From assembly GCA_946803715.1 (NCBI GenBank), contig CAMPET010000053.1:6011-70010 (forward strand): a stretch of DNA of 64,000 nt, written 5' to 3'. This DNA is from Beroe ovata. Its lineage: Eukaryota > Ctenophora > Nuda > Beroida > Beroidae. Of this stretch, positions 47,173 through 59,480 are shown in pieces. The stretch's first letter is position 1; the number at the start of each line of letters is the position of its first letter. Under the pieces are notes generated by a model. That model made no database searches and was not told the DNA's origin. It saw nothing but the letters and a program-made list of their open reading frames with translations. Made by a program: the position numbers and the translations under genes.

Positions 47173-48161
47173 ATTGTTCGTTTCCTTTCTCTTACACACA
47201 ATCTCGGAAGCTTTTTATCACCATCTCGTCATCTCATACACCATCTTCATCATTATCGTCTATCTATATTTGTTTAGCCTCGTAAAGTGTTTTGTATGTT
47301 ATACAATGATGTAACGCCATCTTACTACTAGAACATTAGTGTTAAAGATAAGCAATGACTTAGAGTGCTCTAACTACTCTAATTAAAGAGTGCTCTAATT
47401 ACTCCAATTATAACTCCTAATGAGGTGTATTGTAATTCATGGGCAATGAGTGGTTACGGATGCTACAGTTGATGCAACAACAAGTGACGTCAGCAATTTC
47501 TCAGTGGCGTTTTGTTCAATGGCTAATGAAACAAACCGTTCTGGCCTCTTTATTTTGTGTCATTCACCGATTCGTTGCCAGTCATAAGATGACCTAATCT
47601 GAGGTGTTACATCATTTAGCTAATTACAGAGCAATTAACTTGATGAGCTAAGTGCGCAATGTATAATCGGGAGCGAGTGATGTGTGGTTGTTATTCATAT
47701 TAGAGGATAGGAATAAGGAGGTATCACAATTTCGGTTTCCAGAGGAACGCGATTATTAATGATCATTTTGTCATACCTGTACCTGAACCCATCATGATAA
47801 CCATCATGATAACTCTCAATTATTGTCTCAATTACGGGAAATTTGAGTGTACCTGGTCAATAGAGAAAAAAACAGGACTTTATTCTCAGGCTGTTGATAC
47901 ATGATGCCACCATATTTCCACTCCCTCTAANTTTCCAGGACCACACCCACCAAATCACACGGAAAAACCCGATACGGATTCTCCTCTGACAGCATAAAAT
48001 TCCTTATCCTGGGACTTATCTTCTGTTTGATAGGGATACTCTTTTACTGTTTGGCAGGGGATGCCAGCCATTCTACCCGACTCATTGTGTTGCTCGTTGC
48101 TTTGGGACTGGGGATGTTCGCGTTGCTCTGTAGCAACCGGTACATTTGTGGATCGCGATGA
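43341..48161 (+). CDS. uncharacterised protein with two C-terminal transmembrane segments
   Basis: Five exons: 43341-43392, 43464-43556, 44115-44357, 45380-45467 and 47939-48161. They total 699 nt and 232 residues. A second copy of exons 3 (partial, 45642-45810) and 4 (46833-46920) lies in an assembly-type duplication and is left out. The first 120 residues are hydrophilic, rich in Ser, Glu, Asn and Gln (SEERNDIMSNQSQSKEVI). A basic stretch follows (GRKIKFSIPTKTRGRNSNG, KSHGKTRYGFSS). Hydrophobic helices lie at about 180-199 (FLILGLIFCLIGILFYCLAG) and 207-223 (LIVLLVALGLGMFALLC), and the end is SNRYICGSR. No signal peptide is present. The layout suggests a hairpin-anchored protein with both ends in the cytosol. 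No family was recognised. AATAAA at 48441 may be its polyadenylation signal. Confidence 0.7.
44190..47131. repeat. 1.45-kb direct duplication joined at n's inside CA repeats (n at 45641 and 47132)
   Basis: The segment 44190-45640 is repeated at 45642-47131 with no difference that I could find apart from CA-repeat length. It starts inside exon 3 of the two-TM gene and ends in a CA microsatellite. Identity plus n joints at a dinucleotide run strongly suggest a scaffolding artefact. Confidence 0.9.
47063..47170. repeat. (CA)n microsatellite with internal n
   Basis: About 105 bp of CA dinucleotides interrupted by GAC and a single n at 47132. It closes the second copy of the duplicated segment. 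Confidence 0.9.
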
Positions 48162-51100
48162 GAGAAGATGATGAGTTGATAGGATGAGTAGTTACCGGTG
48201 ACTTCACTGTCCATCAGCTAGTCTGTGAAGTTCGTTTTGAGGTGCTAATGAGTGACTTATCAGTGGCCAATTAGTGACGATTTTGTGATCAAAATGTGCA
48301 GAGTATTACAGAAACAGATTTCCAGAAAATGTCTATTTGAGATCAGACATGATATATTCAAGGTTGAGAGACACGTACATTTATAAAGGACACGTACAAG
48401 ACACGTACATTTATAAAAGAGCAAACTGAGACATGACTGTAATAAAATCTATCATATTATAATGATAGATATATTGCAATGTGGAAGTGCAAGTGGTGCT
48501 ACAGACTTTCTTTGATTTTGACAGTTCTCATTAAGTTACACGGTTCAGAGCGTTTTCAAATTTCGCTAATATTTTGTATAGTATTTGTATGAAACACTGT
48601 ACATATCATTCGAGATAATTTATAATGTTCAAAACTTGAATTCAAGAATTACAGCGATCTTGTTTGCAAAGTATTTTTTCATTGTGAGATAAAGATTTTA
48701 TCTAACTTTCATTCAATCCGTGGTTTCAAAGAGTTATTCATGTCAGTTTTCTCCCAACTCAAGGAGGAAACTGATCCCAGAATTAGCAATGTGTACGACG
48801 TTTTGTTTCGAGAAATCCTCTCCTTGAACCAATGAAAAATAGCCATGAATGAGGCTATGAGCAACGGTTGCTTAGTGGTGGGTTGCTTAGCAACATATTT
48901 GCATACTTCATTGTGTGTACTCGTACCCAATTACTCTTCTTAAAGAGTCTCTGCTTAGTGCAATGGATACCTTGCAATTTCACCTTGGAAAAGCTTTATG
49001 ACGCGTGTAATACACGTCTTGTAAACCCGAAATGTAACCATAGTTATGTGTAGGTAGTGGTTACATAGCAATCCCGAATTCCTGAATCCTAAAATATAGT
49101 AGTGTGAGTGTGTGTGTGTNNNNNNNNNNNNNNNNNNNNNNNNNNNNNNNNNNNNNNNNNNNNNNNNNNNNNNNNNNNNNNNNNNNNNNNNNNNNNNNNN
49201 NNNNNNNNNNNNNNNNNNNNNNNNNNNNNNNNNNNNNNNNNNNNNNNNNNNNNNNNNNNNNNNNNNNNNNNNNNNNNNNNNNNNNNNNNNNNNNNNNNNN
49301 NNNNNNNNNNNNNNNNNNNNNNNNNNNNNNNNNNNNNNNNNNNNNNNNNNNNNNNNNNNNNNNNNNNNNNNNNNNNNNNNNNNNNNNNNNNNNNNNNNNN
49401 NNNNNNNNNNNNNNNNNNNNNNNNNNNNNNNNNNNNNNNNNNNNNNNNNNNNNNNNNNNNNNNNNNNNNNNNNNNNNNNNNNNNNNNNNNNNNNNNNNNN
49501 NNNNNNNNNNNNNNNNNNNNNNNNNNNNNNNNNNNNNNNNNNNNNNNNNNNNNNNNNNNNNNNNNNNTGTGTGTGTGTGTGTGTGTGTGTGTTCATAACA
49601 CTTTCATAACACCCACTATTATAATGCCTAGGTACATATTGAACACAGGCCTTGCTATACCAGTTGACGAATATAATGTAGATATGAGTGGTGCAAGACT
49701 ATGTAATAATCAATCCTGAGTTCCCAATCCATAATATGTAGATGGAGTAGCGCATAGGTTCATGGGTCAATGCCCATATAAGGAATTATTGATGAGGTGA
49801 AACGAGCGAATTTGTCCGTATGTTGTAATTAATATGCGATAGATATCTCATTTTATTACTTGTGTCAATGTTGTTAGTGATAAGGCACTCATATATTGAG
49901 ATGTCAATCAACTGATCTAGTATTTGTCAAATATTGGAAATTGATTGAGCAACTTTCAGAGAGTAAAGCATAAAGATGTGATGAATCCTAACTTGCCGAT
50001 GTCTGATAATCACCAAATTGAAACCTATGGAATATGGATATAAGCTGGTTATATATAATCATTTAAAACTGAAGATTAGGTACTTAGTTATTCCATATCA
50101 TCGAAATAACCCGTGAAATTCCAGCTCTTGCTAAGTAACTTCTATATTAGTTGTCATGGGAACGGTAATATACAGCTAAATTACTTGCTCGATTACATCA
50201 TAATTCTGGAAGTATTTGTTTCGCTCCTATAGAAACAAGTATTTTCTTTGTTCTTTCTTTCATGATGGGTTGGTAGCCACGATAACCTGAATTGTGGTTG
50301 GTTTTAAGTGTAAAAAATGCACGTTGCCCCTTAGTGACTACTGAGGCGGTAAGAGATAACTTTACGTCGCGCGCGGATTTAGATGTCTCAAAACTGATAT
50401 GAGTTGACCATCGACAACGTTAAAAACGCGCGAAGTGAGCCGCGCATTGAATTAAGCTAGCTTTTGTTCCTGTGTTCCCGCGCTGCGTGACCCAAATACT
50501 CCGCGCGCGCTGCGCGTCTCCGTGGTTTGGAGACTTTTCTACGACTTTTCAGTTCACTGAGTAGAACAGGGGCGCGCAACGTGTGCACATGTTCCTGTCA
50601 TTGTCATTCCGTCGGCAAGGAAACGCTGAGCGCTCGTGCTCCTCAATCCTTATTTACTCAGCTCGGTGACGTGCGGTGATCTCAAAAGTTGTATATATTA
50701 TACCAAAGAAACGCATGAACCACCAGCAAGTTTGCGCGCAGCAAGTTTGCGCGCGCGCACGAAATTCTCGACAGGGTCTATCATCGATCGACAAGCGCGC
50801 GCAAGAAACAGTGGACAAATAGCATCCGGCAAGTCAGCGCCATGCAGTTTTAATTACACCCGACAGAATCCTATGCCAAAATGCCAAAGATAAAATTCCG
50901 CCAGCAGGGCAGGGAGAAATCTTAAAAGCTTATTTTAATTTATTTTTAATCTAAGTGAGTGCCATGCTAATTGCGATGCCATATTTTATCTGACAACAGA
51001 GGTCATATAAAATCGGACAATGTAAAAAGTAGAGAACAGAGGAAAGTCTTACATTTCATGGGTCATCTTTTTGTGAAGAATTAATCAAATGGAAATAAGA

Positions 51101-51281
51101 TTATTTTTCAAACACGAAAGGAAGTGAATTTTCTGATCAAAAGCTAAGGCAGCGAATTAGTTTTATCTATATCAGTATGATTTAGCACATTTTATAGAAT
51201 TAAAAAGTGGAGTTTCGATTCATATTGATTTTCACCTCTAACATTCACCTCCAATATTAAAGGGCATAGTCTGATGCTCTC
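48162..51281. other. gene-free 3.1-kb region including an assembly gap
   Basis: It lies between the two-TM gene and METAP1, both on the plus strand. It holds the two-TM gene 3' UTR, a 448-bp N block inside a (TG)n repeat, and a CpG-dense stretch (50365-50830) with repeated GCGCGC. ORFs crossing the N block are meaningless. No exon was supported. Confidence 0.5.
49120..49567. other. assembly gap of 448 N within a (TG)n repeat
   Basis: The run of N is bordered by GTGTGTGT on both sides, so the gap was caused by a TG microsatellite of unknown length. Confidence 0.98.
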
Positions 51282-53865
51282 ATGGTTGAAGTTTGTGAGG
51301 GATGTGGCCAAGAGGCCTCCTTGCAGTGCCCAACATGCAAAAAACTGAATCTGCCAGCTAGTCATTTCTGTAATCAGGTATGGAATACGAGTTAAATGTT
51401 ACTTAGGATAGGGGGACCTAATGTCGTGTAGGTCTTTGGCTTAACCAGGCTCATTTATTCACCAAAAATTCTGACATTCTCAGGCCTGTTTTAAAGGGAA
51501 TTGGAAAACCCATAAGAACAAACACAGAGAGGCTGTGATACCAATTGTGGAGCATCTTAAAAACGGTTAGTGTTATTTTAGCCACAATGGTTACTCTACT
51601 GATGGTTTTGGTCTCTGATATTCTATGAACCATCATTTCAGGGAATCATAACCCATATCCAGATTTTCAGTATACAGGGGTACTCCGACCTTATTCTCGT
51701 AAGAGCAGGATAACAGACATTCCATCACACATAGGTACTACCATGTGATGCCAAGGGAAATCATCCTATGAAAATTAAGAAAGACAAATAGAATAGCAGC
51801 TGAATTGTATTTTAGAAGTTGAATCAATAATGTTGTACCAGTGTCACATCAATATGTCTATGATCTAGGCAAACCAGATTATTGGGAACATGGGAAGCCA
51901 ATATCAGAACTTGAAAGCAGAGGAATTGGGCAGATTAGATCCCTCAATCAAGAGGAGATTGAAGGCATGAGATTAGCTGGCAAGGTTTGTTGCTACAATG
52001 TGTCAATAGTACCTGGCTTGATTTTCTTACATTTTCTTACATCCCTTATCATAGCTAGGTAGAGAAGTTTTGGATGTAGCTGCCAAGATGGTTGCTGTTG
52101 GTGTAACATGCGAGGAGATAGATGATGCTGTAAGTGTGCTGTCAAACCTCAATGAGAACCATATTTTAGATCAGTCTGAGAGGCACAACTTAGATTCCAT
52201 TTCAAATACTTCAGGTATTCACTGCTTGCATGGAGCGGGAGTGTTATCCGTCACCTTTAAACTACAGGGGATTTCCTAAATCTTGTTGTACGTACGTGCT
52301 CAACTTTAATCACTTTCTGACTGGAAATTCTGTCTCAATGAACTTCAACACTTTGATGTAAATGTTTGTATCACTCAGGTCGGTAAATGAGGTTATTTGT
52401 CATGGGATTCCTGATAAGAGACCTCTGCAGGATGGAGACATTGTCAATATTGATATAACTGTCTACAAGGTAGTAGTGGTTTTACCTCCCTGCTGACGAT
52501 AGATTGATTTCAAAATCCTTGGATATCTCAGTCTTAAGCTGGGATAACTGATGTGGTCATTAGTCTCAAAACAATTTGCCAGAATGGTTTCCATGGGGAC
52601 CTGAATGAGACATTCCTGGTTGGTAATGTAGATGAGACGGGCAGGAAACTGGTTGCTGCAAGTTATGAGAGCTTGAGACGAGCTATTGAGTGTGGTATGC
52701 TATTACAAGATGTGAATTTGCTCCTCAATCAATCCGCATTATCGTTCATTTCAGTTCATTTCTATGTATTACTGACCAACATTGGTATTGAATATCTATC
52801 GATTCGACTGACTGTTCCCTCCAGTGAAACCGGGAGCCAGATATCGGGATCTGGGCGGAGTTATTCAGAAGTACATTAACAGTTGCGGGTTCAGTGTTGT
52901 ACGGAGTTATTGTGGTCATGGAATAAACCAGTTGTTCCACACTGCTCCCAGCGTCCCACATTATGCTAGTGAGTAACAGATGCCCTCGTATTTATTGCCA
53001 GGATTGTGACACGTTTCTGCCTACTTCTGCATCAATTGTCAATTCCATTACATATAGTACACATCAATTGCAATCAATGTTAGAATTCGGGCAGTGAAAT
53101 CTTCTACCGTTAGGCAGTAAATGAAGGGAATGGAATATTAACTTTAGTTATTAGATATAGGTACGATACTGTTCAATACGACCAGCACACTGATGAAATA
53201 CCTACCTACAGTTATGTTTTTAAAAAACGGGGCATATTTCACCCTACAAGCATGTACATGCATATTGTGGTATTCTAGTATTTTCCTCTCAGAAAACAGA
53301 GCTGTGGGCGTGATGAAGCCTGGTCACTGTTTCACTATAGAGCCAATGATAAACGAGGGGTTGTGGAGGGATACACTCTGGCCTGATGATTGGACTGCTG
53401 TTACAGAGGTAATGAGCAAATTGGGGGAGGGGGAGAGGCATGTCCTCAATATGTTTTTTGGGGGGCGGCGGCCGAGGAATTTGGGACAATCCCATACTAT
53501 TATTTGATCGTACAACACTCCCTTTTTGATGACAAAGCGGGGGGGGGGTCTGCTGTGACGAATGAGATGTTATTGTTTGTTTGTACACTGTACAAACAAA
53601 CAGTACAGTAGTGTGTTTGCTGTTATGTCTGGAAGATAATCAATGTACCAAGTACAATGTCCAATGCTCAATGCTCAATGTATGTATGTGTTGAATGAGA
53701 TAACCCTCGTTTTGTCTCAATCTCACTCTCCCTCCTCTCCCCCAGGATGGGAAGAGATCGTCTCAATTCGAGCACACACTCCTCGTTACCGAGACTGGGG
53801 TCGAGATACTCACTGCTCGACAAGAGAAGGACGGACAACCGCATTTCATGGATAACCTCACTTAG
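51282..53865 (+). CDS. METAP1: methionine aminopeptidase 1
   Basis: Eleven exons: 51282-51377, 51484-51565, 51642-51734, 51842-51984, 52055-52129, 52215-52291, 52379-52469, 52583-52694, 52825-52968, 53293-53408 and 53746-53865. They total 1149 nt and 382 residues (human: 386). The enzyme removes initiator methionine from nascent proteins when the next residue is small. An N-terminal zinc-finger region has the expected cysteines (CEGCG, CPTCK, FCNQACF), followed by the linker [14 protein letters not shown]. The pita-bread catalytic domain carries the metal and catalytic residues: [44 protein letters not shown] and [12 protein letters not shown]. The length and the zinc finger identify the cytosolic type 1 enzyme rather than the mitochondrial METAP1D or METAP2. 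Confidence 0.96.
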
Positions 53866-54531
53866 ATCACACACGCGTGTGTGTGTGTGTGTGTTTTGCA
53901 TCGGTCACGTGATCATTTGTTCCCGTGGTGAACCAGTCACGTGTTTCTGCATCAGAGATAACGTGTGACAAATATCGGCTGAAGCAAATTGTCACACCTT
54001 GCCTTAGCTTGCACCTTTTTCTTGTCAAAATAGAATGTTCATTTTATTCTCTCGTGTAATGTCCATGGGTGAAACACTGGGATTTATGGTTGTGTTTTTC
54101 GTGCGTTTCATTCGGTTTTGTACCTTGCTATTTGGGATCGTGTTCTGAATTTGAGTTTTTATAACCCAATTTGAAACTTTCAAACAAAACAGCGTGTTAA
54201 CTTTTGACTTGAATGAAGACAGATCCTTTTTGCTTTGTAGATAGTCCGAAAGAACCAACGTCCTCCTCAAATCACGCCAATTTTTTTCTCATTGATCTTC
54301 TATTCCCTTTTTTGAGCACATTACCTCATAACTTCATATCCAATTCTCGATAGGATTGAATGCATCGGTTGTTAGACATCCTTCAACTTCGCTCAATGTG
54401 ACGAAACTTGCGAAAACAGAAACTATATTTGGCATCCAGATGGCATATTCACATCGAGAGACAGTGACCGTTGACTTTTGGTTTCATCGCAGCTGACTCA
54501 TCGCAACTGACTTCATCGCAACAGCCAAGAT
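53866..54531. other. intergenic between METAP1 and the proline-rich gene
   Basis: This 666-bp region between two plus-strand genes contains a short TG run (about 53878-53894) and two CACGTG sites. The METAP1 3' UTR should lie here. No exon was recognised. Confidence 0.45.
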
Positions 54532-57500
54532 ATGGTGTTTCCCGAGCGGAAACGGCCACGTCTCCATCCGCCGATGTGTCAGGTTATAAACAGGACAAGA
54601 CCGAAATAACGGCCGTGTTCTTCGATATTTCTTTTGGGACAATGTTCATTTCGAGGATGTACATTTTGACAGTGTTCATTTCGAAGGTGTTCATTCCAAC
54701 TAATCGAGGATAATTGCCAGGCTGAAGGGCCGCCCCCGCCCCCGGAAAAGCCTCCCTTGACTGTGAAACTGTTAAAACATCACCTCATATCGCCGTCAAC
54801 TGTGGAAATACTCACACACAGGTAAGAGTGGATAGAATTGATGCTTAGAACAGAAAACAAGGTTGTTCGAACTGGGTTTAGTGGGGCACTTGCCCGAACT
54901 AGGTAAAGAAATATAGAAATTTTGGTAGACAGAATCCTTGACTAGACACAATGTGTGATTAGGCTATCAACTTCTGTGACAGAGCGGTCTGTACGGAACC
55001 CCACGGTTTCGATTCCTTGTTTAACATGCCGTACAGCAAGGATCTCCACCGTGTTCGCCAGGCTAGGCACTTCGTCCTTCCTTGTTTCATACCCCGGACG
55101 AAAAACTCGTTTCAATGACAATATTCCAGCTGGCGAACAAAACAAGAGGACGGCTCATTCTGTAAGATGTGGCTCCATGACCAGCCACCCGTCACGCCCT
55201 CCTACATCCCCAAACAATTCGACATCCTGGGAGAGAAGTTGGACGAGGCATTTCTCTTGGGAGTGAAGAAGGAAGTGAGGGACGAGGAAAGGGAGGAGCT
55301 ATTCTTGTGTGATAATCTGTTCGGTGAGGATGACTGGAAAATTGACGTCTTCCAGGTATAGAATTGTATCATGTCTCCCTTGTCTCTTTTGCCATGATAC
55401 TTCCATCTTTCCATGATTTCGGAATCGATGATCATTCCTTTCATATGATAAACCATATTGTAGGTTCCGCTTCCCGAGTCGCTAGAGTTGAAGCCGCTAT
55501 TTGATGACGTCACAGCTGAGCAATTGTCAGTCTTCTCCCCTCCTCCCCCTCCCCCACCTTCAGCTATTCGGGCAGATGAAACCATGGGTTAGAATTGATT
55601 TCCATTGAAATTTGTTCAAATTGATACTTCATGTCTATCGATGTTCTCGATATCATTGACTTTAATCCCACCTATAACTCAAGCAAAACAAAATTTCAAG
55701 CAAAACAAAATTTTATTATTCGTACTATACAACTATTGTTGATTCGAATACATAAAAACTGACTCGACCAAAACAGGTGAACAACTGGAGAATTCTCAAC
55801 ACTCTCCCCTTCACGCTCCCAACTACAACGCGCCGCAAGACATGGAAATCGACCTTGAGGAGTCTATGTCACGTGACTTGAACGAGTTCCGTGAGAAGTC
55901 ACGTGATGGCGGTAACGCGTTAGTTGTCATGGAGAGGGCCAGTCATGTTTCGTACTCTCCAACTCAGGATGTTCTTTTGCAACAGCCCGAAGAGTAAGTG
56001 ATAACCTATCCTCTTTATCAAGACAGTGTTATTTCGGGGTACCCTCTTTTTGGAAATTTGTATTAGATCCCAAAATCCTTTCTTCATTTTCTATATATTT
56101 TCAATTCTATATTTCACCAGATTCAGTCTTGACCCGGGAAAACAATCAGACTCCTCCGAATATCACAGTGCCGATGACGAGTTCGCGCCGGCTGCCCCCT
56201 CTCCGCCTGCCATCCCCGACTACGACTCCGATTTCGCGCCACCCGCGCCGTCACCTCCAACTTTCCCGACTCGTGGGAAGGACGCGCCTCCGCCGCCCAA
56301 TAGAAGCCGCCGGAGCTCGAGAAGGAGAAGTGGCGGTTTGCTGAACGCCGCTTCGTCTAGCGGACGTGATACTCCGCCACCTCCGCCGCCGCCAGTTTGT
56401 GCTCCTTCAGAAACCTTGGTGACGTCAGACGGAGCGCGGAGTAGGAAATCTAGTCGTGATATTCCATTTTTCGAGGTGAACTGTCAATGATGGGGATGAT
56501 GAGCCTCGAAATGATTTCATATTTTGAACACAATCGTCCCCCAAATCCCATCGGTCTCCCCTTTTGGCCCCGTTTTTACTTCTTCTTTCTTTTTCAGGAT
56601 AAGCCTCCTCCCCCTCCACCCCCAGCGGTGAAGTCTCCTCGTAACGTGATAACAGACGATCCACCAACACTTGACACCACTTTGACACCAGATGTCAACA
56701 AAACGTTGACACCTGATATAGTCATAACAACACCCGGAGTGTTAACACGACGGCAGCATAACGATCCGATTATCACCACTTCAACGGCGAATAAGTCTGC
56801 TGACACCACTTTGACACCGAGCACGAATTCCCCGAGAGCTGTTGATACCCCACTGACACCACGACAGCAGATAGTCCTAAATGCCGGTCTAAAGATTCTT
56901 GATGAAATGGATAACCTTGAGGTTGAACCAATGGATATTGATGGTAGGTGTGACGCGAGTTTGAAATTGTGACTTTTCTGAAGATAACTCCATGATCAAA
57001 TCAAACAGAATTCTTGCAATTTTCACATCTGTTATTTCAGATGATGAAGAAGATGCTACTATTCAGATGGTATCAGAAACATCACACAAGTTCGAAGCAA
57101 TCCCACCTCCATCCCCTGAATCTAAACCAAACCGATCGCAACATCCCTCGCAAAACTCCCCCGCTCCCATTGCTCCGGAACCGATCCCCTCATTCCCCCT
57201 GAAAGCAGTACCCCACGAACCCATCCTCCCTTCTCCCCTGGAACTGCTACCATCAGAACCCTACAAACCTATCCCGTCAAACCTTGTCCTACCGTCCCCT
57301 CAAACACCCATCCAGATACAGCCTATTCTCCCCTCGCCCGATGATTTAGTCGCGTCCGAACCGTACAAACCCATCCCTCCCCAACCTCTCCTCCCTTCCC
57401 CCGTGAAGTCTACCCCGAGAACTTCGCCTGTATGCTCGATGTCACGTGACCAAATCAAGGTTTCGACTCCGTATACGCCCACGTCACGAAGTCCCATTCT

Positions 57501-59115
57501 CCCGACACCGATCACGCCTCCCAAGAGGAAGAAAGAACCCTCTTCGAGAATGGTATCGACGGAAACAATCAAGTCGATGGATGGTGAAGTTCTGGATGTT
57601 GATGAAGTTGATATTTTGATGAGTAAAAAGGAGGATAAACGAACCGGTATGACAGGTTTTTTTTTTTCAAGATTGATCCTCTGGCAAAAATATTTCCTTG
57701 TGTTTTTGAATTTAATTTCTTCTCTTCCTACAGCCATCAGCCCGTCAGACGAAGTGATCCTCATGATGTCAGAAGACGAGGAGGAGGAGCGAGGCGGAGG
57801 GACGAAGGAAGCTATCGCCGAGACTGTCAAAGATATTGATTCACCGGATGAGGTAACGCGCGTGATTTATAGAATAAATCACGCGTGATACTTGCGTGAC
57901 TGGGATGAAATAACGCGCAAATAGTTACATATTCACAGAATTCGTTCATTCAATTCCCACGCGTTTTTTCAGCCTGAAGAGGAAGAAGATGACGAGGACG
58001 ATGTGGAAACCGAGGGGAAGGACGGTGAGGGTGCCGATCTCAACAAATCCCGGATATCACTCTTCAGGGAGATTATATCGGCATCGGGGAAAGTGACGAA
58101 AGTTCTGTACTTCCGGAAATCGAAATTTCGAAATACCGGATCGAGTAAGTTTAGCGCGTATAATTGTGTGATTGAGTTGGTGAGTTATCTTTTCGATGAT
58201 GGAAAGATTTCGATTTGGAAATGAACGCTGATTTTCTCTTCCAGCTCAACATCAACTTGACAAAATGAGGATGAAAATGGATTACAAGGATGCGTGCAAA
58301 CGAACAGGTTAGCAATGCCCCATTCAATCCATTTGTTGGTCATTTCAAGTCCATTTGTCACACAGTCTGCAATGCTCAAATTTCCCCAATCCCCACCCGT
58401 ATCTTAACCGCTCTTCAAATGAAAACCTATCACCTCCTCAGGACTGCCGCGTGATCTGAACAAAGCGTCACACCGACCCTCTGACCAAGTCCCTAGTCTC
58501 ACGTCCCGGATTGAGGACTCCAAGATGAAGCATGCTCCCAGACGAAAAGTTATCTCAGCTCCCCCTCACCCGGGAGAAGAGGAATCGAATTCCAAGAAGT
58601 TTGGAGTTCCGTTAACGAACATTACGCGACAATTCCGCGTTCACGACGAGAGCACCGCCGTGAAAATGCGGAATTTCGGAATTCCGCTCCGTCAAATGCG
58701 GGCTCCCCTCCGGCAAATATCCCGCGGGTCTCTCTTCCATCTCCCGCAGCCCGCACAGCCTCGCTTTGATAACTCGTGGGGAAATAACACTGGACTTCTA
58801 CCCCCTCCTAATCATCAAAACCCGCCGGCGGGCAATTCCCGCAGCAACCGGAACAATCTAACCCGCATGGAGTGCCTCCTGGCTGATTTCTGCACGTGCT
58901 GGGTGCAGCGCCCGTTTCATGACGTGCGATGCGCGCAGGCGCACGATAACTTTGTCGAGTTGATAATGAATCGGCGTGACTTGCCCTATCATATAGTGAA
59001 GAAGAGTGTGCTACAGTATTTTAATTCGCCCCAGAATAGGTCACTGGATAATCATGTGGCCAATTTTATGTTTTTCGAGGATATCTTGGCAAATGTGGCA
59101 AGAAATGGTGGATGA
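54532..59115 (+). CDS. large proline-rich, probably nuclear protein of unknown family
   Basis: Twelve exons: 54532-54582, 54721-54821, 55130-55355, 55464-55587, 55777-55993, 56121-56475, 56598-56943, 57041-57646, 57734-57852, 57973-58144, 58245-58307 and 58442-59115. They total 3054 nt and 1017 residues. The N-terminus (MVFPERKRPRLHPP) contains a likely nuclear localisation signal. A globular-looking segment follows (WLHDQPPVTPSYIPKQFDIL, EELFLCDNLFGEDDWKIDVF). The middle has poly-proline runs, SR-like RSRRSSRRRS, threonine/proline repeats and a section with PSEPYKPIP twice among repeated LLPSP/ILPSP. Acidic stretches (SEDEEEE, EEEEDDEDD) come next. The last 90 residues (MECLLADFCTCWVQRPFHDV to the end) look folded. 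I could not place it in a family. A scaffold in chromatin or RNA processing is only a guess. The first exon is the least certain part. Confidence 0.72.
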
Positions 59116-59480
59116 TATGAGGTATTTCCTGAAAATTTGGAATGGAATTCGGCTGTTGAAAATTTGATACAGTTGGACCCAATTTTATTGGATGATTCAA
59201 TCAATCCACTATTTCCGAAATTTAAAGTTGAGTGTTTCATGTTCGTTTCTAAAATCATATTTATTGATTGTTATTTTGGCTGAAACAATCGAAAGACTGA
59301 AAGAGTCATCTTATCAACTTATCGAGAATTCATTCGTTACTTAATACAATTTCATGGAATTTTAATCAATTTGAATAATAAAGGAACAATTTTAATCAAT
59401 TTGAAATATAAAGGAACACCTCTTTGAATCCATGTTTTTAAATTTTGCATCATGCCTAATCCGACATCAATATAGGTGTC
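59116..59480. other. short intergenic spacer with a 30-bp direct repeat
   Basis: This 365-bp spacer lies between two plus-strand genes. TTTTAATCAATTTGAATAAT followed by AAAGGAACA is repeated with small changes at about 59361-59390 and 59391-59418. An acceptor-like ACATCAATATAG lies five bases before the La ATG. Confidence 0.55.

Noticed and set aside
48955-49719. ORFs spanning the N block
   Set aside because: They consist of undetermined bases and TG or CA repeat translation.
53409-53745. Extra METAP1 exon in the G-rich intron 10
   Set aside because: The neighbouring exons match the family without a gap, and the intervening ORF contains G-run translation only.
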